Shown in pieces: positions 23,587 to 33,750 of a DNA stretch of 64,000 nt. A program made the translations under genes and the position numbers. Location: contig JAKOGH010001085.1 in the NCBI GenBank assembly GCA_024811115.1, positions 124,001 through 188,000 of the forward strand, given 5' to 3'. Numbering within the stretch: the stretch's first letter is position 1; every line of letters starts with the position of its first letter. The DNA is from Terana coerulea (taxonomy: Eukaryota > Basidiomycota > Agaricomycetes > Polyporales > Phanerochaetaceae). The notes below the pieces were generated by a model. That model had not been told where the DNA came from and did no database searches. It saw only the letters and a program-made list of their open reading frames with translations.

Positions 23587-23842
23587 TGCACACTGAGCCG
23601 AATTCCAGTTCCCCAGCTCCTCAGCTCCTTTCTCTTCTTTGAGCCATTATTTTCTCCAAGTCCAGGTGCCGGTCTGTGAGTAGAGTGCGGTATCTTTGCA
23701 AGCGGTTCCCTGCTGACTACTTTTTCAGCCTGACTTGTTTTATTTTATCCCCTTTTTCGACACAACAGCTGTTCTTTCACTTTACGCCTAACGACACATC
23801 CACTCCTGCACCTTTACGACCAACGTATCTCCAATTCTCAAG

Positions 23843-24701
23843 ATGTTCTTCTCTAAGACTGTTCTCGCCCTCGGCGTTGTTGCCGCTGCTGCGCCTGCCC
23901 TTGCCTACCCGTAAGTCGAGTACCCGTTGCAAATGTCCCCATAATTGATATATTCTCCACAGGGTCGAGCCTCTGTACGCTCGTGATGACATGTCCGATC
24001 TGATGGCCCGCAGCAACGTTGAGTTCATGGATGTTCTCGCCCGCGAATTCCACCACGGCTAGTGAGTTGCGCAATCCATGATTCAGCTGTGCAGAATCAT
24101 GACCAGAACGAAGCCATCACGCACACCCACACCACCACGACGGTCAACACCACCATGGACACCACACGCATCACCACCACCACGGCTTTCACCACCACGG
24201 TCATGCGGATCCCAAAGCTGCTACCCTTTACAGCCACCAGCACAATGCACCCGAATTGAACATTGACTGGAAGAATATCGGCCAGGGGTTCTCAATTCTC
24301 TGAAGTCTCAGCTAAAGTCACACTTGGGCTTGAAGCGCGAGGAGATGGACGCACTTCTCGGTCGTGAGGTTGACGAGTCCGGTGCTTTCAACTGGCCCAC
24401 GTCCGCCCATACGATATTTTCAGGACACGGATCAGGCGCAGGCGTCGTGAAGACATTATTTGGTCGCGAGGAGATGGAAGCACTCATCGCTCGTGAAGTC
24501 GACGAGTCCGGCGCCATTAACTGGGCCAACATCGGCAAAACCGCGCTCGGCATCGTGAAGTCCTTCCTGAAGCGCGAGGGGATGGAAGCACTCGTCGCTC
24601 GTGAAGTCGTTCTTGAAGCGTGAGGGGATGGCCGAGAAGATGGAGGCACTGCTCGCCGCACACGAGGGCTTCATTGCTCGCAGCTTGGATGAGCTCGACT
24701 A
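23843..24701 (+). pseudogene. Damaged paralogue of the secreted His-rich peptide gene (unit B)
   Basis: Same layout as the unit A gene: signal-peptide exon from the ATG at 23843, second exon with VEPLYARDDMSDLMARS, then a shorter His-rich exon beginning at about 24112. The frame breaks twice. First, the GGGG at 24285-24288 is one base off, giving a stop at 24301-24303. Second, near 24598-24610 the sequence passes from the REV motif of one module straight into VKSFLKR of another through the shared word cgtgaagtc, out of frame. Beyond the breaks it still encodes KREEMDALLGREV, a module with ESGAINWANIGKTALGIVKS and a tail ending SLDELD at 24701. It is probably a decaying copy, though the first break alone could be a consensus error. 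Confidence 0.75.
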
Positions 24702-25054
24702 AACGAGGGTGTCACTGATTTTCGGGATCGGAGAGGCTACTGTGTCATTACGCATATGCGTAGCTGTTGTATTTCACGCGTTTGGGCGGGAAGAATGACA
24801 ATGCTTGGCTCGCTGAGGAGCTCACTGAAACTCGAACGTGTGCTATTATCGATACGGCCGCATCAGCCTCCGATCGAACTTCACCCACCTTTACTTTGAC
24901 AGTGTCTTCTGCAATCACACAACAATGTCATATTCGGCCATATGGTCCAATGCCGGCATTGCCGGTCCTTTGTGGCGTGGGAACCTGCGGGTATGTCGAA
25001 GGTCGGCCGAACGCAAGAGTCATCTTAACCACCATCTCACACGTCCTCGCCACC

Positions 25055-26156
25055 ATGTCGTCCCCTGTTGTCGCTATCGTTGCCGCTGGTGCAATGGGTG
25101 CAGCCGTCGGCCAACGGCTGACCACTGCGGGCCTCACGGTTCTCACAGACTTGACAGGACGATCTTCTGCGTCGCGGGCAAGGGCGCTTGAAGCGGGTTT
25201 GCAAGACGCCACTCTCACTGAAATTGCATCTCAGGCACAATGGGTCCTCAGCATCCTTCCTCCGGGCGAGGCGCACGCGTTCGCTGAACGTTTTCGTGAC
25301 GCTCATGCGAGTGTTGCGCGAACGAGAGCGCTTGCATTCGTGGACTGCAACGCCGTCAACCCAGCAAGTGTGAAGCAAATCGCCTCGCTGTTTCGTAGAA
25401 CGGCTATAGCTTTTGTCGATGCGGCAATTATAGGATTCCCACCTAACGGAAACTATAACCCTGTATTTTACGCTTCGGTGGATCCAGAACACGAAGAGAC
25501 TTTGCAAGGATTCGAGACTTTGTCTCAGTATGGCCTTCGGATCAAGCTTTTGCAAGGAGCGGGAGCCGGAGTTGGTGATGCAAGTGCCCTCAAGATGTGC
25601 TATGGTGTACGTCTCGCAATTCTACTTATCCTTTGATCAACTATTCATTCTGTGGAAATCATAGGGCATTGCCAAAGGTACCTTAGGGTTAATCACGACC
25701 ATGATACTCTGTGCGCCCCCCGGACCAATTTACAATCAACCTTATGCTGACTTTTTTTTGGCAATTCTGACTTCAGCTGCGCATGCTGCATCCCCCGCCA
25801 CAGCGAGAGCATTGCTTCATGAACTATCTGAATCCGCACCGTCTGTATTGCAACGTATCATAAGCGGTACGCCGGACATGCTCCCGAAAGCGTACCGCTG
25901 GGTTGCCGAGATGGAAGAGATCTCGGCATTTGTATCGGACGGCCTCTCCAATTCTTCGTCGAGCACTGGCGCGACTCCAGGAGTAGGCGATATGGCAGCT
26001 GACGAAGCGCTCATTCACCAAGGTCTTGCGAGACTATTTGAGCGCATCGCAGGTGCAGTAGGGGATTCATCACAAGGCGAAGATCAGCGAGAGGTGAAGG
26101 TATTGAACGAGCTAGTCAGAGAGGCGAAGGAGATTACACAACCTAAGGAGCCTTGA
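25055..26156 (+). CDS. 6-phosphogluconate dehydrogenase-like NAD-binding protein (DUF1932 C-terminus)
   Basis: Two exons (25055-25606 and 25665-26156) encode 347 residues. The N-terminus VVAIVAAGAMGAAVGQRL is the Rossmann loop of the 6PGDH/hydroxyacid dehydrogenase superfamily, with AAGAMG in place of the usual GxGxMG. Next come WVLSILPPGEAHAFAERF, FVDCNAVNPASVKQI and FVDAAIIGFPPNG. The C-terminal half has GAGVGDASALKMCYGGIAKG and resembles the DUF1932 all-helical domain. The substrate is unknown; a small hydroxy or phospho acid is typical for the superfamily. The ATG at 25055 is chosen because the Rossmann strand starts right after it. The only intact copy in the duplicated locus. Confidence 0.88.
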
Positions 26157-26600
26157 GGGGCATACAGGTCGGTGAATTTGTCTGTCGCAAATATCAGCAA
26201 AGACTGATCCCTCTCAAGTTTTTAAATATAGAATACTTAGATCTGTCACTACCATTTACATACGCTTCAAGGCTCGACAGGTTCAGAGTTTGTTCAGAGT
26301 GTCTCGCACCGTGCCATGCTACGCTCCCAGTACTAGTACTCTTGATGTTGTGACATAGATCAGCCTGCAGTGGAACTCACAGGCCTTCTGTTGAAGAACA
26401 GATTTTCATTGTACCCACCTATGAACGTTGAGAACGCTGTGTTGACCAGAGAAACGTGAAACAGACTGCCTCACAAGCCCAGAGGCACGAAATTTCGGAC
26501 GCCTGAATGAGCGCCAATCAGGTGTTTACCCAAATTAGGCAGGTCGCCAGGTTGGGATCTGCCACGTTCTTCGACGAGGCTGACTCGCGACGCGATCGAC
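26157..26600. other. Intergenic, end of duplicated unit B
   Basis: Contains the presumptive 3' region of the enzyme gene and the right edge of unit B (about 26430). No gene seen. Confidence 0.4.
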
Positions 26601-27250
26601 GCGTGCCATGTTTACGCGGTATGTTGACTGACGATCAACGAGGCTGACCGTGACTTGTCAGCCGCACACCGTATAAATACCAGGCCGTTTGCCCTCAACT
26701 GCCCTCAGCTCTCTTCCCCTCTTCCCCTCACTTGCCTCCCTGCCTCCTCCTTCTCTTCACCTCTCTTCCTCGCCTTCGTCTATCTGAGTCTTCTCTTCCC
26801 TTCGCACCTTTCCCCGAGGGAGGACAGGCATTCCCCAGGTTGGATGTTTGTCCTGGCGGAGCCTCTTCGCGGCTCTCGGGATGAGTACCGCGCGGGCCCC
26901 GTCGAGGCTGCGCTGGGAAACCAAACCCGCCGAACCCAAGCTAAACCGATGCAGCAGCAGATACACCAGGGGTTCGGGCAGCAAGAGGGCGGAAGCCTCA
27001 GGGCCTCAGGCCTCCCCGGCCTCGCCGGACTCAAGACTGTCGACGTCGCGGCGTCTGTCCTCAAGCACCCCTCAAGGAATTCGAATATACCCTCAAAACA
27101 ACAAGACACAACACAAATAAGGTGCGTCCCGAGGGAGGGTGAGCATCTGAACGATGCTCGTCCTGGTGCGGACCTTTACGTGGTCCTCGGGATAAGTAAC
27201 TTACGAGTCTTCGACGGACTTGTGAGCGAAACCAACACGCACCTAAATTC
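26601..27250 (+). repeat. Inverted repeat, left arm (with TATA-like promoter and open frame)
   Basis: Nearly identical, in reverse orientation, to 35180-35837; weaker similarity continues to about 27420. The arm carries gtataaatacc at 26671, a long C/T-rich leader (about 26690-26830) and an ATG at about 26843. From there it encodes MFVLAEPLRGSRDEYRAG and continues open to 27266. It looks like a duplicated promoter plus first exon of an unknown gene. I cannot match the protein to any family. Not a recognisable LTR, as the two copies are inverted and lack clear TG..CA ends. Confidence 0.75.
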
Positions 27251-28049
27251 ATCTACTTCTCCATGAGTACTAACTGACCTGTGCCTCATCAGCGATGCGC
27301 TCGCCGCTTTCGAAGGTAAGTCAAATGTCTTCACTTTGATCGAACGTGCGGTTGACATACCTACCTTATTTCAAATTTGAGCAGCGGGTTTCCTGTACTG
27401 CCGGAGGTCGAAGTTCACGTTCAGAACGACAACCGTGCGTGCGCAGCTGGCACGCTGATCGGTAGGCCGCCTCGAAGTTATCCTCCTCTGAGTTGGGCGC
27501 CGCGCTGGAGCTCAGCGCCCTCGAGTATGATGCACTGCTTGTACGCGGGTAGCAACTGAGCTCGACATCGACGAATGCCACGGATAAGTACGTACAATGG
27601 CCTGTTCGCTTTCCATTATAACGGAATCCTAATTGACGAATGTTCCGCAAGGTCGGTGACCGTTGTTTACCCAAGCGCGTTCTTGCGATACCACACAGCG
27701 TGCCGCCACGACATGCTCTGGCACCTCGGCAGCGGCGAGGACGGGAATAACTCGAGTACTGACTCATTCGTAGAATTTCTCCGTGATCGCGTGAGCTGCT
27801 TATTCTGATGCGGCAGGCCGCCAGCGGTAGGAGGACGTACTCTGGTTCGTGGGTGAAATAGCAAAGTGTAACCCTGGCGAATGACGTTGACGACTCTGTT
27901 AAGGAAACGTCAGCGTGTCAGGAAAGCTCATACACGTGAGAACGCATCGTTCAACGTGCCTTTGGTCGTCGGGGCCACCGAGACCGTCTGCACCTTCCTC
28001 GTTCATCGACAGCAACTGGAAAGACAGTAGCAACTCCTCGCATATAGCA
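27251..28049. other. Intergenic, degraded downstream part of the repeated gene
   Basis: 27295-27420 shows weak similarity to the reverse strand of 35050-35125. No intact gene is seen up to the hydrophobin relic. Confidence 0.4.
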
Positions 28050-28541
28050 GTGCTCTCTAAACTCGCCGCCCTTGCCGCCCTCGCACTCCCCATTCTTACG
28101 GCCGCCACGCCGATGGACGTCGTTCGCGCTAGCGGGAGACAGCAGCACGGGCCCCGCCCCATCCAGTGCTGCAACCCCACTGATACCGCGCGTCTTCGTG
28201 TTTCTCCGTCCTGGGTCATTGCAGCTGACATAATATTCATCGTTGTGGTCAGGCCGGGTCCGCTGCAGGCTCTGCGCCCTTCGGTCTTCTGGGCAAGGCC
28301 GTCCAGAGCGCGAACGTCCTGCTCGGACTCGACTGCTCGCCCATCAGCGTCGGCAACGGCTCCGCTTGCGATACGAGCCCTGTGTACTGCAAAAACAACG
28401 CTGTGGTAAGTGGTTGTTCGCTCAGTCCATTGTGACTGAGAGCTGACCTCGGTTGTTTGACAGGGCGGGCTAGTCTCCACTGGCTGCGTTCCCATGGCGC
28501 TACGAACGCGAGCTGGTATCATAGGCTTGACACGGCTGTAG
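28050..28541 (+). pseudogene. Class I hydrophobin relic lacking start codon and two cysteines
   Basis: Hydrophobins are small secreted amphipathic proteins coating hyphae and spores. Recognisable are a signal-peptide core (SKLAALAALALPILTAATP), IQCCNPTD, GLLGKAVQSANVLLGLDCSP, GNGSACDTSPVYCKNN and, after a 58-base intron, GGLVSTGCVPMAL. The family has eight cysteines; here C2, C3, C4, C5, C7 and C8 are present. No cysteine occurs in the 20 residues before the CC pair (C1), and C6 is Tyr (TAC). The expected ATG before SKLAAL reads GTG at 28050, no other in-frame ATG exists upstream, and the first intron has no clean donor. The C-terminus runs on past the usual end to a stop at 28541. Confidence 0.75.
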
Positions 28542-30688
28542 TACAAGGTAGAGAGACTTGAACGAAAACTTTAATACATTCATACATTGCTGTTCCTCCC
28601 AGGCCTGCGCAGGTAATCCTACTGGAGTTTAACGCGACGGCAAGGTTAAATTGCCAAGTGAAGCTCAATTACTCACAACGTTATACAGTAAACATCTCAT
28701 ACACCATGCACTTAGTGTTATCCCATCGCAAGCAATACATGGACAGCAACTAGAGGTCCGACTTTGCGTTGAAATGCCAGCGTGGTTGAGAGCGGATGGA
28801 CGCATCCCAACGCACACCACCATCAGGGCACAACCATGCGGCGTATGAAGCAGCGAAGAGCAGACATTGTAGGCTGGCGTGAAGGCCGGTGCATAAACAA
28901 GGCTGGAGTGGTCGTGGCTGTTACGACCGCCGTCGTGGTCGTCGTGACTCGTCATGATAGGACGCCACACAAGCGCCCGGGTAACCCGGCTTTGACGCGC
29001 CACTTCCAAATCAAGAGCCCCATCAGCTTGGTGGCGTCGCACCTTCTGGTTGGCTGCAGCCCCATCCAGGCGCGCGGCCGACGCCTCTCCGCCGGCCGAG
29101 GCACCCATCGCAAAATTGTCGTCACGCACTTCGCATCTCGTCCTCTAGTTGAAATTTAGCATACAATTTTAGTGTCGGGGTAAGGTTGAAGAGGTTGCGA
29201 CGTGCACTCGTATGGTGCGTCGGAGGCTGGACTGCAATAGACAACGAACTGGAGGCACGAGACAAGCACGAGACTTTTAGCGAATAGGACAGGACAGTTC
29301 GCGAGCCTCGCTATAAGAGTCCCTGACGACGGAGTCTCGATGATGTTTGGACATTATTGAACTCAAATCATGGATGAACGTAGGATGAACTCTATGCTAC
29401 TGTACGTCACCCACTTACAAGTCCAGAAGTGCGCCAGGCCGTTCTAGCGCACAACACACACCCGCAGAACGCAACCCTCGACTGCAACATTACACTTCAG
29501 AAGCGGCGTCCCGGATGCACGACTGTTGTGCTCCACAACCACACGTTACTTCACTGGCCAGACACGCACGAGACCCTGCACCAACGGGCCCAGTGCGCTT
29601 CGCACCCTGAAAGACCTGCCCGACGCGCACACAAAGCGCAGCCAACAAGGGAACAGCACCCAGGCACGGCAGACCCTTCCGTGAATGTATGTCACGCCCC
29701 ACGTATGTCATGCCGCCGGCGAGCCAGCACACGCGCCACCGCCGACGAGCCCGTCCGCCTCGATACTGTATATGCACGGCCCACACCGCTCAGTCAGCCA
29801 ATTCGCAATATGCAGGCCTCGCCGCTTCCCACCTGGCCAGCGCCACGCGCCCCGCGATGCACGACGCCGCACGCCCGCAGCCCCCGCAGCGCATCGCAGC
29901 AGCATCACGCCCCGGCGCCGTGCCCGCGCGCACGCGGTGCGGCGCGATGCTCTCGACGCGGCTCGACCGCGGTGGACCGACGCGGATTGGCTGCCCAGGC
30001 GGCTCCAGCCGCGCGCCTCTCGCCTCCACCTTCCGCATTTGGGCACCCGTGCACAGAGGCCGTTGGCCTGGTGGCGCTTTTCTGCCGTCCTGGTTGGCTC
30101 TGGGCCTGAAAGATTGCTGCCAATTGCAAATGCGCCTCGGTTACGCCGGGCCTGCGTAATCTTAGCACGAATGGGGGCAAGACGAGCCGGATTAATGCAA
30201 AGCGTGGAGCGGGCTGGGGCGCGCCCGACGCTTTCCGCATCCAGCTGGATGGCGAGCACCTCGCTGCTCAATCAGTTCAACGGCGGGGCGGATGTGCAGA
30301 ATGGTAACGCGAATAGATAGGACAACTATAATGGTACAACAATAAGGATAATTCATGAGTCAATGCGTCTACTCCGCCCGACGCCGCCTGCGCTCCTCTC
30401 CCAACAACAGTCCCGTCTTTTCGCGGCGCGCTATAGCGCGGCGATGAGTGCCCTCCGATACCGTAACTATGCGATGTTGACTGGTATGATGCGAAGTAAT
30501 ATGCACGATGTGGTGGGTGCGGATGAGTGTTCACTCTGGTTGGTGGGTATATGCGAGTGGTTGAGCTCAAAACAGACATTTCCTGCAAGCGACAGTCAGC
30601 GACATCCTTCGAGCAACGAGAGTGCAGAGTGCACTAACCATCCTGGTAGCTTGGGCGCCCCAAGCGAACGGCAGCTCCCCCTGAGTGC
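28542..30688. other. Long intergenic region, GC-rich right half
   Basis: No gene recognised. 29700-30260 is very GC-rich and therefore full of spurious open frames on both strands (Arg/Ala/Pro-rich, mutually overlapping). No transposon ends, tRNA or tandem repeats found. Confidence 0.4.
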
Positions 30689-31372
30689 CTAGCACACCGC
30701 ACAGCCCCTCCCACTCTCGCGCACCAGCCTCTCCATCCGCACGCAGCTCTCCATGCGCGCGTCGACGAGCTCCGCAAACATCTCGAGGAGGTGTGCCGCA
30801 GGCTCGGTGGAAGGCGCCTTCGCGGGGCGGCGGCGGCGCTTCGGGTCGTTCGTGGAGATGCCGGACAGATGCAGGCGCATGCGGTTCTTCCGGCGCAGCC
30901 ACAGGGAGGACTGCTGCTGCTCCGCGGACGGCGAGAGCTCGGATAGCGACGACGTGGGCGAGGCGAGGGCGGAGGAGGTAGAGGACGCGGGCGACGCCAG
31001 GCCATGAATGGTCTCGGCCTCTGGCTCGGCCTTGATAGTCAGGGTGCGCTCAGAAGGCGAGGGTGAGCAGGTGCCGTTGGAGGGATGCGCGTCGATGCCC
31101 TTGGTGATCGAGAGCTCGAGCGCGGCGCGTGTGTGATGGATCCAGTACCGCTCCTGCTGGTAGAAGGACGCCAGGGAGTCGAGCAGGTTCGCGGTGTGCT
31201 TGTGTTGCGGGCTGGGCACGGGGTGGTGGATCTGGTGTATGTGCGACTGGTGCGCGAGCTGCATCTGTCCCGCAGCAGCGTACGCGAAGAACGGGGCCGA
31301 GCTCGTGGACGGCGAGTGAGGCGGGGTGGGGAGAGCGCCGGAAACGGAGGACTCGTCGAACTTCATCGTCAT
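30689..31372 (-). CDS. Hypothetical nuclear-type basic protein, 227 residues
   Basis: I do not recognise it. A single exon from the ATG at 31372 begins MTMKFDESSVSGALPTPPHS. It has a His/Gln-rich stretch (HQSHIHQIHHPVPSPQHKHT), a helical segment LLDSLASFYQQERYWIHHTR and a Ser/Pro-rich acidic middle. Then SLWLRRKNRMRLHLSGI and DPKRRRRPAK form a likely bipartite nuclear localisation signal. A final helix LEMFAELVDARMESCVRMER precedes the stop. The frame stays open upstream to 31894, but that part spans a TATA-like tttatatcc (31477-31485) and CCAAT boxes, so I take it as promoter. A transcriptional or RNA-binding regulator is possible, not shown. Confidence 0.65.
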   Translation of the reverse strand: MTMKFDESSVSGALPTPPHSPSTSSAPFFAYAAAGQMQLAHQSHIHQIHHPVPSPQHKHTANLLDSLASFYQQERYWIHHTRAALELSITKGIDAHPSNGTCSPSPSERTLTIKAEPEAETIHGLASPASSTSSALASPTSSLSELSPSAEQQQSSLWLRRKNRMRLHLSGISTNDPKRRRRPAKAPSTEPAAHLLEMFAELVDARMESCVRMERLVRESGRGCAVC

Positions 31373-31568
31373 GTTAGCGGGTATTGGTTGGCGGAGTATG
31401 TTTGGGAGGTTGGGTGCGTTGGGAGGTGGATGCGAGGGGAAAGATGGGAATGGGTCGCACCTGGCGGGGGTGGGATATAAAGGCCTCTGTCCGAGAGTCT
31501 CGACCAACGCTCTCGTCGTGACATGAACAAGGACCAGTGCCCGCGTCCAGGCCACAATCCAGCGCCGG

Positions 31569-31712
31569 CCAATCAGCTTCCTCGCCTGTGAGCCTACCAA
31601 CGATCCAGAGCGATCCAGCATCCATCCGCTTCCCTTTTCGGTCAGGCCAATGGGAATGCGTCTCGGCTGAAAGCCAATAGCAGCGCTGTCAGCCGCCTCC
31701 CTCCACCATTGG
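31569..31712. promoter_or_regulatory. CCAAT-box cluster (four boxes in 144 bases)
   Basis: ccaat at 31569-31573, 31647-31651 and 31674-31678, and attgg at 31708-31712, about 200-340 bases upstream of the ATG at 31372. CCAAT boxes are bound by the HAP (NF-Y) complex in fungi; whether these are used is inference. Confidence 0.45.
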
Positions 31713-32605
31713 CCGATGGCGTCGTTTCTGCTGTCATGGTAAGCGTTGAGGTTGTTGCTGTGGCCAAAGAAGAGGTGAGTGGAGGAGGAGGAGGATGTGG
31801 GGGGAGCAGGGGAGCAGAGGCGGTGGCGACGGTCGAGAGCCGACGGCTGCGATGGGAGTTTCTGGGCGCCTCCTCCTGTCTCCGGAAGAACCACGCAAAG
31901 CGTTTGGTTGGCTGAGAGCCCCGTGGGAACGCGTCTCGACTTGCCAGACGTCCCAAAGAGGGAAGGCGGTGTGCGTCATCATTGCCACCCACACATCCCA
32001 TTGGCTCCCCCGCCCTCTGACCTGAGTCAGCGTTGCACGCCCCGCCGCTGACGACAAGCACGGGTCAGCCGAATATCATCGGGCGAAAGCCTTCGGTATC
32101 TTTCGCACGCAAGACATATGCAGTTTTCTACTCGTTGCCGGTTTGCTTCGTGCTCGGTGCTTTGAGGCTACGGAAAACTCTGGTTCGACGAGGACAGTTG
32201 GTTATTCGGGTTGCTTTGGATTGGTTCCAGGTCGCTCGCACGCCTTACGTATCCGCCTGTCACCGTGCATAGAGACCATTTGATCCTATTGACCAATAAC
32301 GTTCCAGAGCGTTGGTGCAGTCATCAAGGAGACCACAGAACTGTACGAGTAGCACTAGCCCACCGCAGTACTGTATACATTGACAACTACGGTCTCATTG
32401 CGCTATTATCGTCACACCACGGACGCTGTGCGGTAGTTGAGATGCTCAGACTGGTCGTTCGAGGCGTTGCTCCACTCCTCAGCGCACTCCCACCCTCGCC
32501 GCGGCAGAATTTGCAATCTATCACGGTCTCGTCCTGGCCAGTCCTCAGACGGGGAAGCGTCCGAAGCTGATCGCACGGGCAGCCACTCACAGCGCAGCTT
32601 TGATT

Positions 32606-32655
32606 ATTGGCGCCCGATGGGCTGCAGGCGCCGACGTCTTATTGGCTCAGCCAAT
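32606..32655. promoter_or_regulatory. CCAAT-box cluster upstream of EMC10
   Basis: attgg at 32606-32610 and 32641-32645 and ccaat at 32651-32655, ending about 75 bases before the EMC10 ATG. Confidence 0.45.
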
Positions 32656-32728
32656 CAGCAAGCGACGACGAGGCCCGACGAGACACCTCCTTCTGGCGCT
32701 TAGTGCGCTCGTCCGTCGTAACGTGACG

Positions 32729-33750
32729 ATGCGCTTCCACCCTCCGGCTCTGCTTGCGTTCGCCGCTGTGCTCGGCCTCGTCGAGGCACAATCCAGCGAC
32801 GGCGCCGCGGGCTCGACGACAACCCCAAAGACAACAACGAAACCTGGCAGCGTGCGCCTTCTGCAGAGGATATTTCACCCCTCGCGACCGTCCGAACCTT
32901 TTGTGGACCGCGGTGCCTTGCTCCTGACCTACCCCTCCGCACAATCTACCTCTCATGCACCGATAGCGGCCAATTTCATACCGTCGCAAGATAACAGCCT
33001 GCAGTCGTATGTCGTCGCGTTCGCGGACCTGTTGAGCCAGGGAGGACGCGGGGGACGCACCGCTCGATCTGGAGTCGGCGGTGTACCAGCTCGCGCTCGA
33101 GCACCCTGGGGACAAGCATCCGTCTCAGTGGCATGTCACGTCTGTGAAAGCTGTATGCGGCACTGATATTTGTTGTATGCTCGACGCTAACGGGAATGCG
33201 CTGGCAGTGCCATCTTCCACAAGCTACGGCCGAGTCTTTCACGCTGCGGCTCTCAGCGTCCGGCGAACTCTACGCGCTCGACTACTTCGTCGGCCCTATC
33301 CCGAGCGATGGACGGTGCCCATCCTCCAAGAAGCGAAAGCGGACGTTGGCGGAACTTGGAACGAAGATCACAAACTCGACAGTCATATTGAAGAGCCCAA
33401 CGTATCCACCGCTGTGAGTGGATTGTCACACGCGCTAGGCATGTCTTCTGACAATCTATCTCGCCATTTTTGCGTATATATGCGTTTCATCCCCCCTTTG
33501 CTACCCCGAAACATCAGGCCGCAACTACGCACCCCGCCACCACTCACGCCAGAGGGCAAGGTCCACGTACCTCCGCCCGAGAAGTCGTTCATCCAGAAAT
33601 ACTGGTTCTACATCATTATTGCGTTCCTTGCTTTAGGTGAGCTCTTCAGTGTCTTTTGAAAGGCGGTCTCTGATATGGTCCATGCAGCGATGTCGGGTGG
33701 CGCTCCAGAAGAGGAGGGTCAAGGAGGTGGAGGCGGGCAGAGGAGATAAA
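32729..33750 (+). CDS. EMC10: ER membrane protein complex subunit 10, one frame break
   Basis: Lumenal/membrane subunit of the EMC insertase, which places tail-anchored and multi-pass proteins in the ER membrane. Exons are 32729-33152, 33208-33413, 33518-33636 and 33688-33750. A signal peptide (MRFHPPALLAFAAVLGLVEA) is followed by a lumenal region with YQLALEHPGDKHPSQWHV, ESFTLRLSASGELYALDYFV and GPIPSDGRCPSSKKRKR. Then come PQLRTPPPLTPEGKVHVPPP, a transmembrane helix KYWFYIIIAFLALAM and a Gly-rich tail. A single extra G at 33040-33042 separates the LLSQ part from the LDLESAVYQ part. Otherwise complete; all introns are GT-AG, 51-104 bases. Confidence 0.88.

Larger units (their letters stand above)
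20560..26430 (+). repeat. Tandem segmental duplication (peptide gene + enzyme gene), two diverged units
   Basis: Unit A is about 20560-22970 and unit B about 22975-26430. Matching landmarks are gcgatggatt..gtcacaatac (20619 and 23025), gtgcggcgtgtttcag (about 21088 and 23479), the TATA box and 5' untranslated intron, the signal-peptide exon, the His-rich exon, and the enzyme gene. At the downstream edges ctgttgaag lies at about 22951 and 26391. Unit A is about 1 kb shorter because most of its enzyme gene is deleted. Confidence 0.85.
31373..32728. other. Divergent promoter region rich in CCAAT boxes
   Basis: 1.36 kb between the starts of the basic-protein gene and EMC10. No coding exon supported. 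It contains two clusters of CCAAT/ATTGG boxes listed separately. Confidence 0.45.

Noticed and set aside
29429..30320. Several long overlapping frames on both strands
   Set aside because: High GC lowers stop frequency; frames are Arg/Ala/Pro-rich, overlap each other and match no family.
30685..31526. Plus-strand frames opposite the basic-protein gene
   Set aside because: Shadows of the minus-strand gene, which has coherent composition and motifs.
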